Positions 41,066 through 49,997 of a DNA stretch of 64,000 nt are shown piece after piece (within the stretch, counting starts at the first letter, position 1; each line of letters starts with the position of its first letter). The DNA lies in NCBI RefSeq assembly GCF_900119845.1, contig NZ_FPKU01000003.1, positions 675,990 through 739,989 on the forward strand, read 5' to 3'. Position numbers and translations under genes: made by a program. Below the pieces are notes generated by a model, which was not told the origin of the DNA, did not search any database, and worked only from the letters and a program-made list of their open reading frames with translations. Origin of the DNA: Devosia enhydra (GTDB lineage Bacteria > Pseudomonadota > Alphaproteobacteria > Rhizobiales > Devosiaceae).

Positions 41066-42586
41066 ATGCGCATTGCGTTGATTCAGGTTGCGCAGGAAAC
41101 GGATGATTTCAATCCGCTGCCCACGACGCTCGCCGATTATGAAAGCTTCGGCATCTATGAGGGTGCCGACATCGAGCAGCTGCGCGACTATGGCCAGATC
41201 GGCGGGCACTATGAAGCCATCCGGCGATCGGGGCTCGATATCGAGACCGTGCCGATCATCCGCGCCTTCGCGGTGGCGGGCGGGCGCATCACCCGCGAAG
41301 CCTTCGAGTATTTCCAGGACAAGATCCGCACCGGGCTCGAGACCTGCGGGCCGATCGACGGGCTGGCCCTTCAACTGCATGGCGCCTGCGCCGCCGAAGG
41401 CCTCGACGATGTCGAAGGCGAACAGGCCGCGCTCTGCCGGCAGATCCTGGGGCCCGACATCCCCATCGTGCTGGGTCTTGATCACCATGGTAACGTGACG
41501 CAGAAGATCATCGATAACGTCGATGCCATCGTGGGCCACCGCACCCAGCCGCATGATGTCTACGACACCGGCATCTTGGGCACGGGGCTGCTGATCCGGC
41601 TTCTGACCGAGAATCTGAAGCCGGTGATGGCGTGGCGCAAGATTCCGCTCCTCAGCCATCAGGAGCAGTTCCTCACCGCCCATGGCCCGATGAAGCGCTG
41701 GTTCGACCGGGCCCGCGAGATGGAGGCCGCCGACCCGCGCGTGCTCCAGGCCTCCAACTATCCGATGCAGCCCTGGCTCGACGTGACCGAGGGCGGCTGG
41801 TCCACCATCGTGGTCACCGACAACGACCAGGACCTTGCCGAACGCCTCGCCGACGAACTGGCCGACCTCGTCTGGTCGATGCGCGACGATTTCCAGGAGC
41901 GCGAGGCGATCTCGGTGGACGAGGCCGTGCTCAAGGCCGATGCGGCCGAAAAGGGCGTGGTGGTGCTCTCGGACACCGGCGATACCGTCTTCGGGGGCGC
42001 GGCGGGGGACAGCAACCTCATCCTCGAAGCCATGCTGCGCCTCAAGATCAAGGGGCCGGCGCTGGTGCCGCTGATTTCGCCCAGGGCAGCAACGCAGCTT
42101 CATGCCGCGGGTGTCGGGGCGACCGTGACGCTGCCGCTCGGGGGCGACGCGGCGACGAAATTCTTCACCCCGCTTGAGGTCACCGGCACCGTGAAGGCGG
42201 TGGGCGGCGGCATCGTTGCACTCTCGGATTACAACCATCAACCCGAGGTGGATTTCGGCAAGGCGGTGCTGTTCGAGGTGGGCCCGGTGACGCTGCTCAT
42301 CACCGAAAAGCGGGCGGTGGCGGGCAATACCCCCGATTCCTACCGCGCGCTCGGCATCGAGCCGGCCGACTACAAGATCGCCGTGGTCAAGACCGCGTCC
42401 AATTTCCAGTTCTTTGCGCCGATTTCCTCGGGCGTGGTGCGTGCCGACACGCGCGGCCCGGGGCAGTCGGATGTCTTTACCCTGCCCTGGAAGAACATTC
42501 CGCGGCCCATGTACCCGCTTGAACGCTTCACCGACTGGCGCGCCCATTCCAGCCAGCCCGGCCCGGGCCCGAAGGGTCTGAAGTAG
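41066..42586 (+). CDS. M81 family metallopeptidase (MlrC-like), paralogue 3
   Basis: 506 residues. MRIALIQVAQETDDFNPLP replaces the usual HETN start with QETDDF; LALQLHGACAAEG, LGLDHHGNVTQK (D-x-H) and TQPHDVYDTG (His) give the metal site; the C-terminal domain has GDTVFGGAAGDSNL and VKTASNFQFFAP. It is the most diverged of the three paralogues. It heads a run with the Dpp-type importer genes 44 bp downstream, so its substrate is probably what that importer carries. Confidence 0.89.
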   Translation: MRIALIQVAQETDDFNPLPTTLADYESFGIYEGADIEQLRDYGQIGGHYEAIRRSGLDIETVPIIRAFAVAGGRITREAFEYFQDKIRTGLETCGPIDGLALQLHGACAAEGLDDVEGEQAALCRQILGPDIPIVLGLDHHGNVTQKIIDNVDAIVGHRTQPHDVYDTGILGTGLLIRLLTENLKPVMAWRKIPLLSHQEQFLTAHGPMKRWFDRAREMEAADPRVLQASNYPMQPWLDVTEGGWSTIVVTDNDQDLAERLADELADLVWSMRDDFQEREAISVDEAVLKADAAEKGVVVLSDTGDTVFGGAAGDSNLILEAMLRLKIKGPALVPLISPRAATQLHAAGVGATVTLPLGGDAATKFFTPLEVTGTVKAVGGGIVALSDYNHQPEVDFGKAVLFEVGPVTLLITEKRAVAGNTPDSYRALGIEPADYKIAVVKTASNFQFFAPISSGVVRADTRGPGQSDVFTLPWKNIPRPMYPLERFTDWRAHSSQPGPGPKGLK

Positions 42587-42630
42587 ACGCAGCCCATTAG
42601 AGAAACCCTCGTAATCAGGAGTGCAGTCGA

Positions 42631-44178
42631 ATGAGAATGACCTTTCTTCCTTCCCTTCGCGTCATGGGCGTCGCCCTCATGGCCGCTTCCGCCCCGCTGA
42701 GCCTGACCATGGGCAGCACCGTGCTCGCCCAGGATCTGCAGACCGGCACGCTGCGCGTCGGCACGCTCAACGACATCGCCAATTACGACCCGCAGCAGTT
42801 CTCGACCATCAATTTCCCGCTGATCAAGAACCTCTATGACAGCCTGATCGAATATACCGAGAATGGCGAGCCTGTGCCGAGCCTGGCCGAGAGCTGGGAA
42901 ATCGCCGAGGACAACCGCTCGGTGACCGTGACGCTGCGCGACGACGTCACCTTCCACAGCGGCAAGACCATGACCTCGGCCGACGTGGATGCGACGCTCC
43001 AGAAGGGCGCCAACCCCGAGCGCGGCAAGAACGTCTTTGCCACCATGGCGGTCGTCGAAAACTGGGAAACCCCGGACGCCACCACCGTCAAGCTCAACTT
43101 CAAGCAGGCGGTGCCGGACAAGCAGATCCTTGACCTCCTGCAGTTCCTCATCGTGCTCGAAGCCGAAGGGGTCGACAATATCGAGGCGGTCCCCGCCGGC
43201 ACGGGCCCGTTCAAGCTCGCCAACCGCGTCGTGGGCCAGTCGATCACGCTCGAGGCCAACGAGAATTACTGGCGCGAGGGCGAGCCGATCCTCGAGGGCG
43301 TCGAATTCACCGTATTCACCGAAGACGCCTCGATGACCGCGGCGCTCGAATCGGACGCGCTCGACCTCATCTACAACGGCTCCTCGCGCGCTGCCGTGCG
43401 TCTGCGCGATGCCGGCTACACCGTCGTCGCCGGCCCGGGCAAGCTCGTGCAGGTGTTCCGCATCAACACCACCCGCGGGCCGTTCCAGAACGAGAGCTTC
43501 CGCCAGGCGTTCAACTATCTGATGGATCGCGATGCCATCCTGCGCGTGGGCTATGCCGGCCTCGGCGAAGTCACGGCCCTGCCCTGGGCTCCCGCGAGCC
43601 CGGCCGCCGATCCCGCCTATAACGAGACCTACGCCTATAATCTCGACAAGGCCAAGGAACTGCTCGACGCCTCGGGTCTCAGTGATGCCGAAAAGAGCGA
43701 CTGGACCATCCTGACCAATGGCGGGCAGGAAGATGCGGTGGCCATCAGCCAGATCGTGCAGGGCTCGCTGGCCGAAATCGGCATCAATGTGGAACTCGAC
43801 GTGCGCCAGAGCGCCGAATTCACCACGGCGCTGCTGGCCGGTGATTTCTTCGCCACCTTCGGGGGCGTCGGCAACGTGCAGAAATTCCCCTCGCGCGTCG
43901 CCACCAACTCGATCTACCGCACGGTCAACAACCCGGTGCTCAAGGACCCGCATCCGCATCCGGAGTATGTGGCGGCCATCGAGCAGGTCAATTCGGCCTT
44001 TGGCGAGGATGTGCAGGCCGCCTATGACAACCTCAACAAGGTGCTGGTGGAGTCGGCTTTCGGCATTCCCACCAATTCCTACGAGACCGGCCTGATCGTG
44101 GCGGCGCCCGATGTGGGCGGCTTCACGCTCGACATCGACAACCTGCTGGTCGCCCGCACCCTCGGGTTCACCAACTGA
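42631..44178 (+). CDS. ABC transporter substrate-binding protein, peptide type (family 5)
   Basis: 515 residues with an AGGAG ribosome site nine bases upstream. A long signal peptide ends near TVLAQDL. The family 5 (DppA/OppA-like) fold is recognised by LYDSLIEYTENGEPVPSLAESWE, VTVTLRDDVTFHSGKTM, GTGPFKLANRVVGQSI and FRQAFNYLMDRDAI. It is the periplasmic receptor of the downstream permease/ATPase genes. Peptides are usual, but family 5 also binds glycosides and opines. The stop overlaps the ATPase start (TGATG). Confidence 0.93.
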   Translation: MRMTFLPSLRVMGVALMAASAPLSLTMGSTVLAQDLQTGTLRVGTLNDIANYDPQQFSTINFPLIKNLYDSLIEYTENGEPVPSLAESWEIAEDNRSVTVTLRDDVTFHSGKTMTSADVDATLQKGANPERGKNVFATMAVVENWETPDATTVKLNFKQAVPDKQILDLLQFLIVLEAEGVDNIEAVPAGTGPFKLANRVVGQSITLEANENYWREGEPILEGVEFTVFTEDASMTAALESDALDLIYNGSSRAAVRLRDAGYTVVAGPGKLVQVFRINTTRGPFQNESFRQAFNYLMDRDAILRVGYAGLGEVTALPWAPASPAADPAYNETYAYNLDKAKELLDASGLSDAEKSDWTILTNGGQEDAVAISQIVQGSLAEIGINVELDVRQSAEFTTALLAGDFFATFGGVGNVQKFPSRVATNSIYRTVNNPVLKDPHPHPEYVAAIEQVNSAFGEDVQAAYDNLNKVLVESAFGIPTNSYETGLIVAAPDVGGFTLDIDNLLVARTLGFTN

Positions 44179-46271
44179 TGGATGCGGGCACCGTGACGAC
44201 CGTGGGGAACGGCAGCGTATCCGAGCCGGTTCTCTCGGTCAGGGGGCTGGAGGTCGACTTTGTCGGCTCCGGCCACCCGGTGCCCGTGGTCCGCGGGGTG
44301 GATTTCGACGTCTACCCCAATGAAGTGCTCTGCATCGTGGGCGAGAGCGGATCGGGCAAGAGCGTGACGGCGCTCGCGGTATCGGGCCTCCTGCCCGAAA
44401 CCGCCCGCATCCGGGGCAGCATCGGTCTCAACGGCACCGATGTCACCAGCGCCGACGACGAGACGCTGCGCATGATGCGCGGTCAGGAGGTGGGGTTCAT
44501 TTTCCAGGACCCCGCCACCACCCTAAATCCCGTGCTGCCGGTGGGCCGGCAGATCACCGAGGGCCAACTGGCCCATGGTCGGCTCAAGCCCGCCGATGCG
44601 CCCGCCCGGGCGGTGGAGCTCCTGCGCGAGGTCGATATCGCCGACCCCGAAGGCCGGGCCAATCAGTACCCGCATGAATTTTCCGGCGGCATGCGCCAGC
44701 GCGCCGTGATCGCCATGGCCATGGCCGGCAAGCCGAAACTCATCATCGCCGACGAGCCGACCACCGCGCTCGACGTGACGGTGCAGGCCCAGGTGCTGGC
44801 CGTTCTGGCGAGGCGCCAGGCCGAGACTGGCGCGGCCGTCATCCTCATCACCCATGATCTGGGGGTGGTGGCCGAAGTCGCCGACCGCGTGGCGGTGATG
44901 TATGGCGGGCGCATCGTCGAGACCGGGCCGGTGGGCGACATCTTCAAGAGCCCCAAGCACCCCTATACGAGCGCGCTGCTGCAATCGATCCCGCGCATCG
45001 ATGCCACCGAGGCCCGTCTCGAGCCCATCCCAGGAACGCCCCCGACACCGGCCGCCCTGCCCACCGGCTGCACCTTCCACCCCCGCTGCATGCTGGGCAA
45101 TGGCCGGCCGCGCTGCCAGAGCGAGGACCCGGCGCTGCGCCCAGTCGGCCCCACCCAGATGGCCGCCTGCCATTATGCCGAAGAGCCGCGCCCGACCCCG
45201 CAGGCCGCCACGGTGCGCTCGGCCCCGGCGCCGCGGACCGGTGGCGAACCGCTGCTGGCGATCGACGATCTCAAGGTGCATTTCCCCATCCGCAAGGGCA
45301 TCCTGCGGCGGGTGGTTGGCCATGTCCGCGCCGTCGACGGGGTGACGCTTTCGGTCGATCCGGGCGAGACGGTGAGCCTTGTGGGTGAATCGGGCTGCGG
45401 GAAGACCACCACCGCCCGCACCGTGATGGGGCTGATCAAGGCGACGTCGGGCGACGTGCGTTTCGAGGGACGCTCGATCGTAGGCCTGTCGCGCGGAGCG
45501 ATGCGCAAGGCGCGCCGCCAGATGCAATATGTCTTCCAGGACCCCTTTTCCTCGCTCAATCCCGTTCTGGCCGTCGAGGACATCATCGCCGAGCCCCTGC
45601 GCATCCACGGGCTTTATGACGAGATGGGCGGGGACAAGCGCATCGCCGAGCTGATGGACATGGTGGGGCTGTCGCGAACCATGTTCGGGCGCTTCGCGCG
45701 CGAATTCTCGGGCGGGCAGAAGCAGCGCATCGGCATTGCCAGGGCGCTGGCGCTGCAACCGAAACTGCTGATCCTCGACGAACCGGTGGCCGCGCTCGAT
45801 GTCTCGATCCAGGCGCAGGTGCTCAACCTTTTGCAGGATCTGCAGAAGGAGCTGAACCTCGCTTATCTCTTCGTGGCGCATAATCTCTCGGTCGTCCGGC
45901 ACATCTCGGACCGCGTGGCGGTAATGTACCTCGGGCGGATCGTGGAGGAGAGCGAGCGCGACGCGCTCTATGACAGCCCCGTCCATCCCTATACCCAGAG
46001 CCTGCTCTCGGCGGCCCCGGTGCCCAACCCCGAGGGGCGCAGGGCGCGCCGCCGCATCGTGCTCGAAGGCGAGATCCCCAACCCGGCCAAGCCGCCGCCG
46101 GGATGCACCTTCCATCCGCGCTGCTTCCGCGCCACCGAGCGCTGCCGCAGCGAAGTGCCCGCCTTCCTGCCCTATCCGGGGCTGCCGACACGCGCTGCCT
46201 GCCACCATGCCGGCCCGCTCCGCCCCGAAGAGGTGCCCGGTCCGGCCCGCGACCTGGAGATGGTCCGATGA
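44178..46271 (+). CDS. Fused DppD-DppF type ABC transporter ATP-binding protein (two nucleotide-binding domains)
   Basis: 697 residues. Domain 1 (about 10-265): Walker A IVGESGSGKSVTALA, signature FSGGMRQRAVIAMAM, Walker B LIIADEPTTALD. Domain 2 (about 365-620): Walker A LVGESGCGKTTTART, signature FSGGQKQRIGIARAL, Walker B LLILDEPVAALD. Each ends in an oligopeptide-ABC C-terminal module with Cys-containing FHPRC stretches (GCTFHPRCMLG and GCTFHPRCFRA). The usual separate D and F subunits are joined in one chain. Overlaps genes on both sides. Confidence 0.94.
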   Translation: MDAGTVTTVGNGSVSEPVLSVRGLEVDFVGSGHPVPVVRGVDFDVYPNEVLCIVGESGSGKSVTALAVSGLLPETARIRGSIGLNGTDVTSADDETLRMMRGQEVGFIFQDPATTLNPVLPVGRQITEGQLAHGRLKPADAPARAVELLREVDIADPEGRANQYPHEFSGGMRQRAVIAMAMAGKPKLIIADEPTTALDVTVQAQVLAVLARRQAETGAAVILITHDLGVVAEVADRVAVMYGGRIVETGPVGDIFKSPKHPYTSALLQSIPRIDATEARLEPIPGTPPTPAALPTGCTFHPRCMLGNGRPRCQSEDPALRPVGPTQMAACHYAEEPRPTPQAATVRSAPAPRTGGEPLLAIDDLKVHFPIRKGILRRVVGHVRAVDGVTLSVDPGETVSLVGESGCGKTTTARTVMGLIKATSGDVRFEGRSIVGLSRGAMRKARRQMQYVFQDPFSSLNPVLAVEDIIAEPLRIHGLYDEMGGDKRIAELMDMVGLSRTMFGRFAREFSGGQKQRIGIARALALQPKLLILDEPVAALDVSIQAQVLNLLQDLQKELNLAYLFVAHNLSVVRHISDRVAVMYLGRIVEESERDALYDSPVHPYTQSLLSAAPVPNPEGRRARRRIVLEGEIPNPAKPPPGCTFHPRCFRATERCRSEVPAFLPYPGLPTRAACHHAGPLRPEEVPGPARDLEMVR

Positions 46272-47149
46272 AAAAGTGGCTCCAAGCGCTGCGGCGCAAT
46301 CTCGTCGCCCTGATGCGGCGGCCGGGCGCCGCGCTATCGGTGATCTTCCTCCTCGCCATCACGCTGGCCGCGATCTTTGCCGATTTCCTGCCGCTCGACC
46401 CGCTGCGTCAGCGCGTCGCAAATGCGCTGATGCCGCCCAATGGCACCAACTGGTTCGGCACCGACGAGCTGGGCCGCGACATCATCGCCCGCGTCGTCTA
46501 TGGCGCGCGGACCTCGCTGATCACGGCGGCAGGCGCGGTGGCGATCGCTGCGGCAGTGGGCGTGCCGATCGGGCTTGTTGCGGGCTTTTTCGGCGGCTGG
46601 CGCGATGCGGTGCTGATGCGGTTCATCGACGTGCTGCTGGCCCTGCCCGGCATCCTCTTTGCCATGGCGATGATCGCGGTTCTGGGCCGCAGCCAGTTGG
46701 CGGCGCTGATCGCAGTGGGCGTCACCGGCATTCCGAGCTTTGCCCGCATCACCCGCGCGCAGGTACTGGCGTTGCGCAAGCGCGATTTCGTCACGGCCGT
46801 CGAAAGCTTCGGGGGCAGTTCGGGCTACAACATGTTCCGCACCATCCTGCCCAACAGCTGGAGCCCGATCCTCGTGCAGGTGGTGGTGCTCTCCTCGGTG
46901 GCGATCCTGCTCGAGGCGGCGCTGGCCTTTCTCGGCGTCGGCGTGCCACCCCCCACCCCGAGCTGGGGCGAGATGCTGCGCACGGGCAAGAATTATCTCT
47001 ATGAGGCGCCCTATTACGCCATCCTGCCCGGCATCGTGCTCACCCTTACCATCCTCTCCTTCGACACGATCGGGCGGGCGCTGACCGAAATCCTCGAGGA
47101 CCGCCACGATACCGGCGCCGGCCTCAAGCCTGAAGGGAGCAAGGCATGA
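46268..47149 (+). CDS. ABC transporter permease, DppC type
   Basis: 293 residues. An N-terminal membrane helix (PGAALSVIFLLAITLAAIFA) then the DppC-characteristic NWFGTDELGRDIIARVVYGAR, five more helices and a coupling loop within TRAQVLALRKRDFVTAVESFG. The ATG at 46268 overlaps the ATPase stop; a longer open frame upstream is a shadow. Stop overlaps the next permease (ATGA). Confidence 0.94.
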   Translation: MKKWLQALRRNLVALMRRPGAALSVIFLLAITLAAIFADFLPLDPLRQRVANALMPPNGTNWFGTDELGRDIIARVVYGARTSLITAAGAVAIAAAVGVPIGLVAGFFGGWRDAVLMRFIDVLLALPGILFAMAMIAVLGRSQLAALIAVGVTGIPSFARITRAQVLALRKRDFVTAVESFGGSSGYNMFRTILPNSWSPILVQVVVLSSVAILLEAALAFLGVGVPPPTPSWGEMLRTGKNYLYEAPYYAILPGIVLTLTILSFDTIGRALTEILEDRHDTGAGLKPEGSKA

Positions 47150-48093
47150 TCGGCTATGTGCTGCGCCGCATCGCGCAATTGCTGCCCGTGCTGCTGATTG
47201 CCTCGCTGGGCATCTGGGGCATGCTCTATGCAGTGCCGGGCGGCCCCGTCGGCATGCTGCTGGGCGAAAACGCCACCGCCGAGCAGATCGCCGCCGTCAC
47301 CCGCGACCTGGGTCTCGACCGGCCGGTGCTGGTGCAATATTTCGACTGGCTCGTCGGGGCATTGACCGGGGATCTGGGCAATTCGGTCTACAGCCAGGAG
47401 CCGGTGCTCAAGCTCATCGGCGAGCGCCTGCCGGCGACGCTCCAGCTGGCTGTGGCCGCCACCATCGTGGCGCTGGTGCTGGGCATTCCGGTCGCCATCA
47501 TCTCGGCGCTCTACCCCAACAGCTGGATCGACCGGATCCTCTCGGGCTGGAGCGCGCTGGCGCTCGGGGTGCCGACCTTCTGGCTCGGCATCCTGCTGAT
47601 CCTGCTCTTTGCCGTGCAATTGCGATGGCTGCCCTCGGCCTCGACCTATGTGGCGTTCTGGGACAATCCGGTGCAGGCGCTGCGCAGCGTCGCCCTGCCG
47701 GCGCTGACGCTCGGGATCTATGTCTCGGGCATTCTCGCGCGCTTCCTCCGCGCGTCGCTGGTCTCCGAGCTGCGCGCCGACTACGTGCGCACAGCCCGAT
47801 CCAAGGGCCTGCCCGAGCGGCAGGTGGTGGGCACCCACATCATGCGCAACGCGCTTTTGCCCTTCATCACCATCGTGGGCCTGATGATGGCCAACTTCAT
47901 CGGCGGCGCCGTGGTGACCGAGGCGGTGTTCAACTATCCCGGCATCGGCCGGCTGATGATCGGGGCGATCAGCAATCGCGACTACCCGCTCATCCAGGGC
48001 TGCATCGTCGTGATCCTCGTGATCTACATCGCCATCAACCTGGCGGTCGACGTGCTCTACGCCTATATCGACCCGCGCATCGAATACAGCTGA
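47146..48093 (+). CDS. ABC transporter permease, DppB type
   Basis: 315 residues, about six membrane helices. MIGYVLRRIAQLLPVLLIAS is the typical DppB start, with VLVQYFDWLVGALTGDLGNS and the coupling loop SELRADYVRTARSKGLPERQ. Gene order permease C before B is the reverse of the common dpp arrangement. Last transporter gene; an SDR gene follows 7 bp later. Confidence 0.94.
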   Translation: MIGYVLRRIAQLLPVLLIASLGIWGMLYAVPGGPVGMLLGENATAEQIAAVTRDLGLDRPVLVQYFDWLVGALTGDLGNSVYSQEPVLKLIGERLPATLQLAVAATIVALVLGIPVAIISALYPNSWIDRILSGWSALALGVPTFWLGILLILLFAVQLRWLPSASTYVAFWDNPVQALRSVALPALTLGIYVSGILARFLRASLVSELRADYVRTARSKGLPERQVVGTHIMRNALLPFITIVGLMMANFIGGAVVTEAVFNYPGIGRLMIGAISNRDYPLIQGCIVVILVIYIAINLAVDVLYAYIDPRIEYS

Positions 48094-48100
48094 GGCAGAA

Positions 48101-48901
48101 ATGACCGATCCCGTGGCAAAGCCGGCGGGACCGGCTCAGCTCTTTGACCTTACCGGACAGGTGGCGCTCGTCACCGGCGCCTCGCGCGGGCTGGGCTGGG
48201 CGGCGGCCCAAGCCCTGGCAGCGGCTGGCGCCCATGTCATCCTCAATGGCCGCACGCCCGAGGCGGTGGAGGAAAAGCGCAGCCTCCTCGCCGGCTGGGG
48301 CTTTTCAGCCGAGGCCTTGCCGTTCGATACTGGCGACGCCAAGGCCGCCGAAGCCGCCTTCGCCATCATCGCGGCCCGGCACAAGCGGCTCGACATCCTC
48401 TATTCCAACACCGCATCGACGGTGCGCAAGCCATTCCTCGAGCTGGAAGAGGGCGAGTTCCAGGGCGTGCTCGACCAGAGCCTCCTGGCCGGCTGGCGGC
48501 TTTCCCGTCTCGCCGCCCCGCTGATGGCCGAGCGCCATTACGGCCGCATCGTCTTCGTCTCCTCGATCAACGCCACCATCGCGCGGCCCTCGATCAGCTC
48601 CTACGTCACCGCCAAGACGGCGCTGCACGGGCTGGTGCGCGGGCTTTGCGCCGATCTTGCGCCCCATGGCATCACCGTCAACGCGCTGGCGCCGGGCTAT
48701 TTCCTGACCGATGGCAACAGGCCCCTGCGCACCGCCCAGCCCGAATTCCAGCAGAAGATTTCGGACCGGACGCCGGCGGGCCGCTGGGGCGATCCGGCAA
48801 GCGATATCGGGGCGGCAGCCCTCTATCTCGTCTCCCCCGCCGCAGCCTATACCAATGGCAGCGTGCTGACGGTGGATGGCGGATTGACCGCCCAGCTCTG
48901 A
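48101..48901 (+). CDS. SDR family oxidoreductase
   Basis: 266 residues. TGASRGLGWAAAQALAAAG binds the cofactor; NGRTP after beta-2 has Arg, favouring NADP; catalytic Ser in FVSSINA and SYVTAKTAL (Tyr-x3-Lys); C-terminal VLTVDGG. The NNAG motif is changed to SNTAST. Sits 7 bp behind the permease in the same operon, so it likely oxidises or reduces a breakdown product of the imported compound. Confidence 0.9.
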   Translation: MTDPVAKPAGPAQLFDLTGQVALVTGASRGLGWAAAQALAAAGAHVILNGRTPEAVEEKRSLLAGWGFSAEALPFDTGDAKAAEAAFAIIAARHKRLDILYSNTASTVRKPFLELEEGEFQGVLDQSLLAGWRLSRLAAPLMAERHYGRIVFVSSINATIARPSISSYVTAKTALHGLVRGLCADLAPHGITVNALAPGYFLTDGNRPLRTAQPEFQQKISDRTPAGRWGDPASDIGAAALYLVSPAAAYTNGSVLTVDGGLTAQL

Positions 48902-48920
48902 GGGCACTCCGGAGGACATG

Positions 48921-49973
48921 ATGGCAGACCAGTATACCCGTCACGAGGCCGGCCGCCTCGAGGCGCAGATCACCGATGTGTTCCGCGCCGCCGGTTCGTC
49001 CGAGCGCGAGGCCGGGCTCATTGCGCGCCATCTCGTCGAGGCCAATCTCTGCGGCCACGATTCCCACGGCGTGGGCGTGGTGCCGGCCTATATCCGCAAT
49101 GCCGGGCTCAAGCGGCTGGTGCTCAACCAGGTCCTCGAAACCAGCCTCGATGCCGGGGGCATGCTGGTGTGCGAGGCGCGCCGCGGCGCCGGGCAGGTGA
49201 TGGCCCATGACGCGATGGCGCTCGGCATCGCGCGAGCGCGCGAAACCGGCAGCTGCTCGGTGGCCGTGCGCGAAAGCCACCATGTGGGCCGCATCGGGCA
49301 CTGGGCTGAGCAATGCGCCGCCGCCGGCATGGTCTCGATCCACTTCGTCAATGTGGTGGCCGGCCCCTATGTCGCGCCGTTCGGGGGCACCATGCCCCGG
49401 CTCGGCACCAACCCCTTCGCCGCCGGCTTCCCCCGGCCGGGCCGCGATCCGGTGGTGGTGGATTTCGCCACTTCGACCCTCGCCATGGGCAAGGTGCGGG
49501 TGGCGCGCAACAAGGGCGAAACGCTGCCCGAGGGCGCTCTCCTCGACAATGCCGGTCGTCCCACAACCAACCCCGCCGATCTCTTCACCACCCCGCCGGG
49601 GTCGCTCACCACCTTTGGCCGCCACAAGGGCTGGGGGCTGCAACTGGCCTGCGAGCTTCTGGGCGCGGCGCTGACGGGTGCAGCCGTCCAGCACACCGAC
49701 GACAGCGATACCGGCCTCGTCAATTCGATGTTCTCGGTGATCGTGGCGCCCGACCGGCTGGGTACGGCCGGCCCCTATGCCGAACGGCTCGAGGAGGTCG
49801 CTGACTTTGTCACCTCTGAGACCACCACCGGCCCCGGCACGGTGCTGCTGCCCGGCATGCCCGAACGCGCCAACCGGGCCGAGCGCCTCGCCAACGGCAT
49901 TCCGCTCGACGACGAGACCTGGAGCCAGATCGTGCTCGCGGCCTCCGGGCTCGGCGTGCGGCTCCACGGCTGA
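48921..49973 (+). CDS. Ldh2/malate-ureidoglycolate dehydrogenase family oxidoreductase
   Basis: 350 residues from ATG 48921, five bases after GGAGG (an ATG directly before it, 48918, is too close). This NAD(P)-dependent family acts on 2-hydroxy acids or imines (malate, sulfolactate, ureidoglycolate, delta1-piperideine-2-carboxylate). Signature segments: CGHDSHGVGVVPAYI, VRESHHVGRIGHWAEQ, FGGTMPRLGTNPFA, and VDFATSTLAMGKVRVARNKG. Last gene of the peptide-importer operon; convergent with the MFS gene. Specificity unknown. Confidence 0.9.
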   Translation: MADQYTRHEAGRLEAQITDVFRAAGSSEREAGLIARHLVEANLCGHDSHGVGVVPAYIRNAGLKRLVLNQVLETSLDAGGMLVCEARRGAGQVMAHDAMALGIARARETGSCSVAVRESHHVGRIGHWAEQCAAAGMVSIHFVNVVAGPYVAPFGGTMPRLGTNPFAAGFPRPGRDPVVVDFATSTLAMGKVRVARNKGETLPEGALLDNAGRPTTNPADLFTTPPGSLTTFGRHKGWGLQLACELLGAALTGAAVQHTDDSDTGLVNSMFSVIVAPDRLGTAGPYAERLEEVADFVTSETTTGPGTVLLPGMPERANRAERLANGIPLDDETWSQIVLAASGLGVRLHG

Positions 49974-49997
49974 ACCCGCCCGGCATCCCGAGCCGCC

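Noticed and set aside
44523-46208. 561-codon minus-strand frame opposite the fused ABC ATPase
   Set aside because: Antisense shadow; both ATP-binding domains on the plus strand have full Walker and signature motifs.
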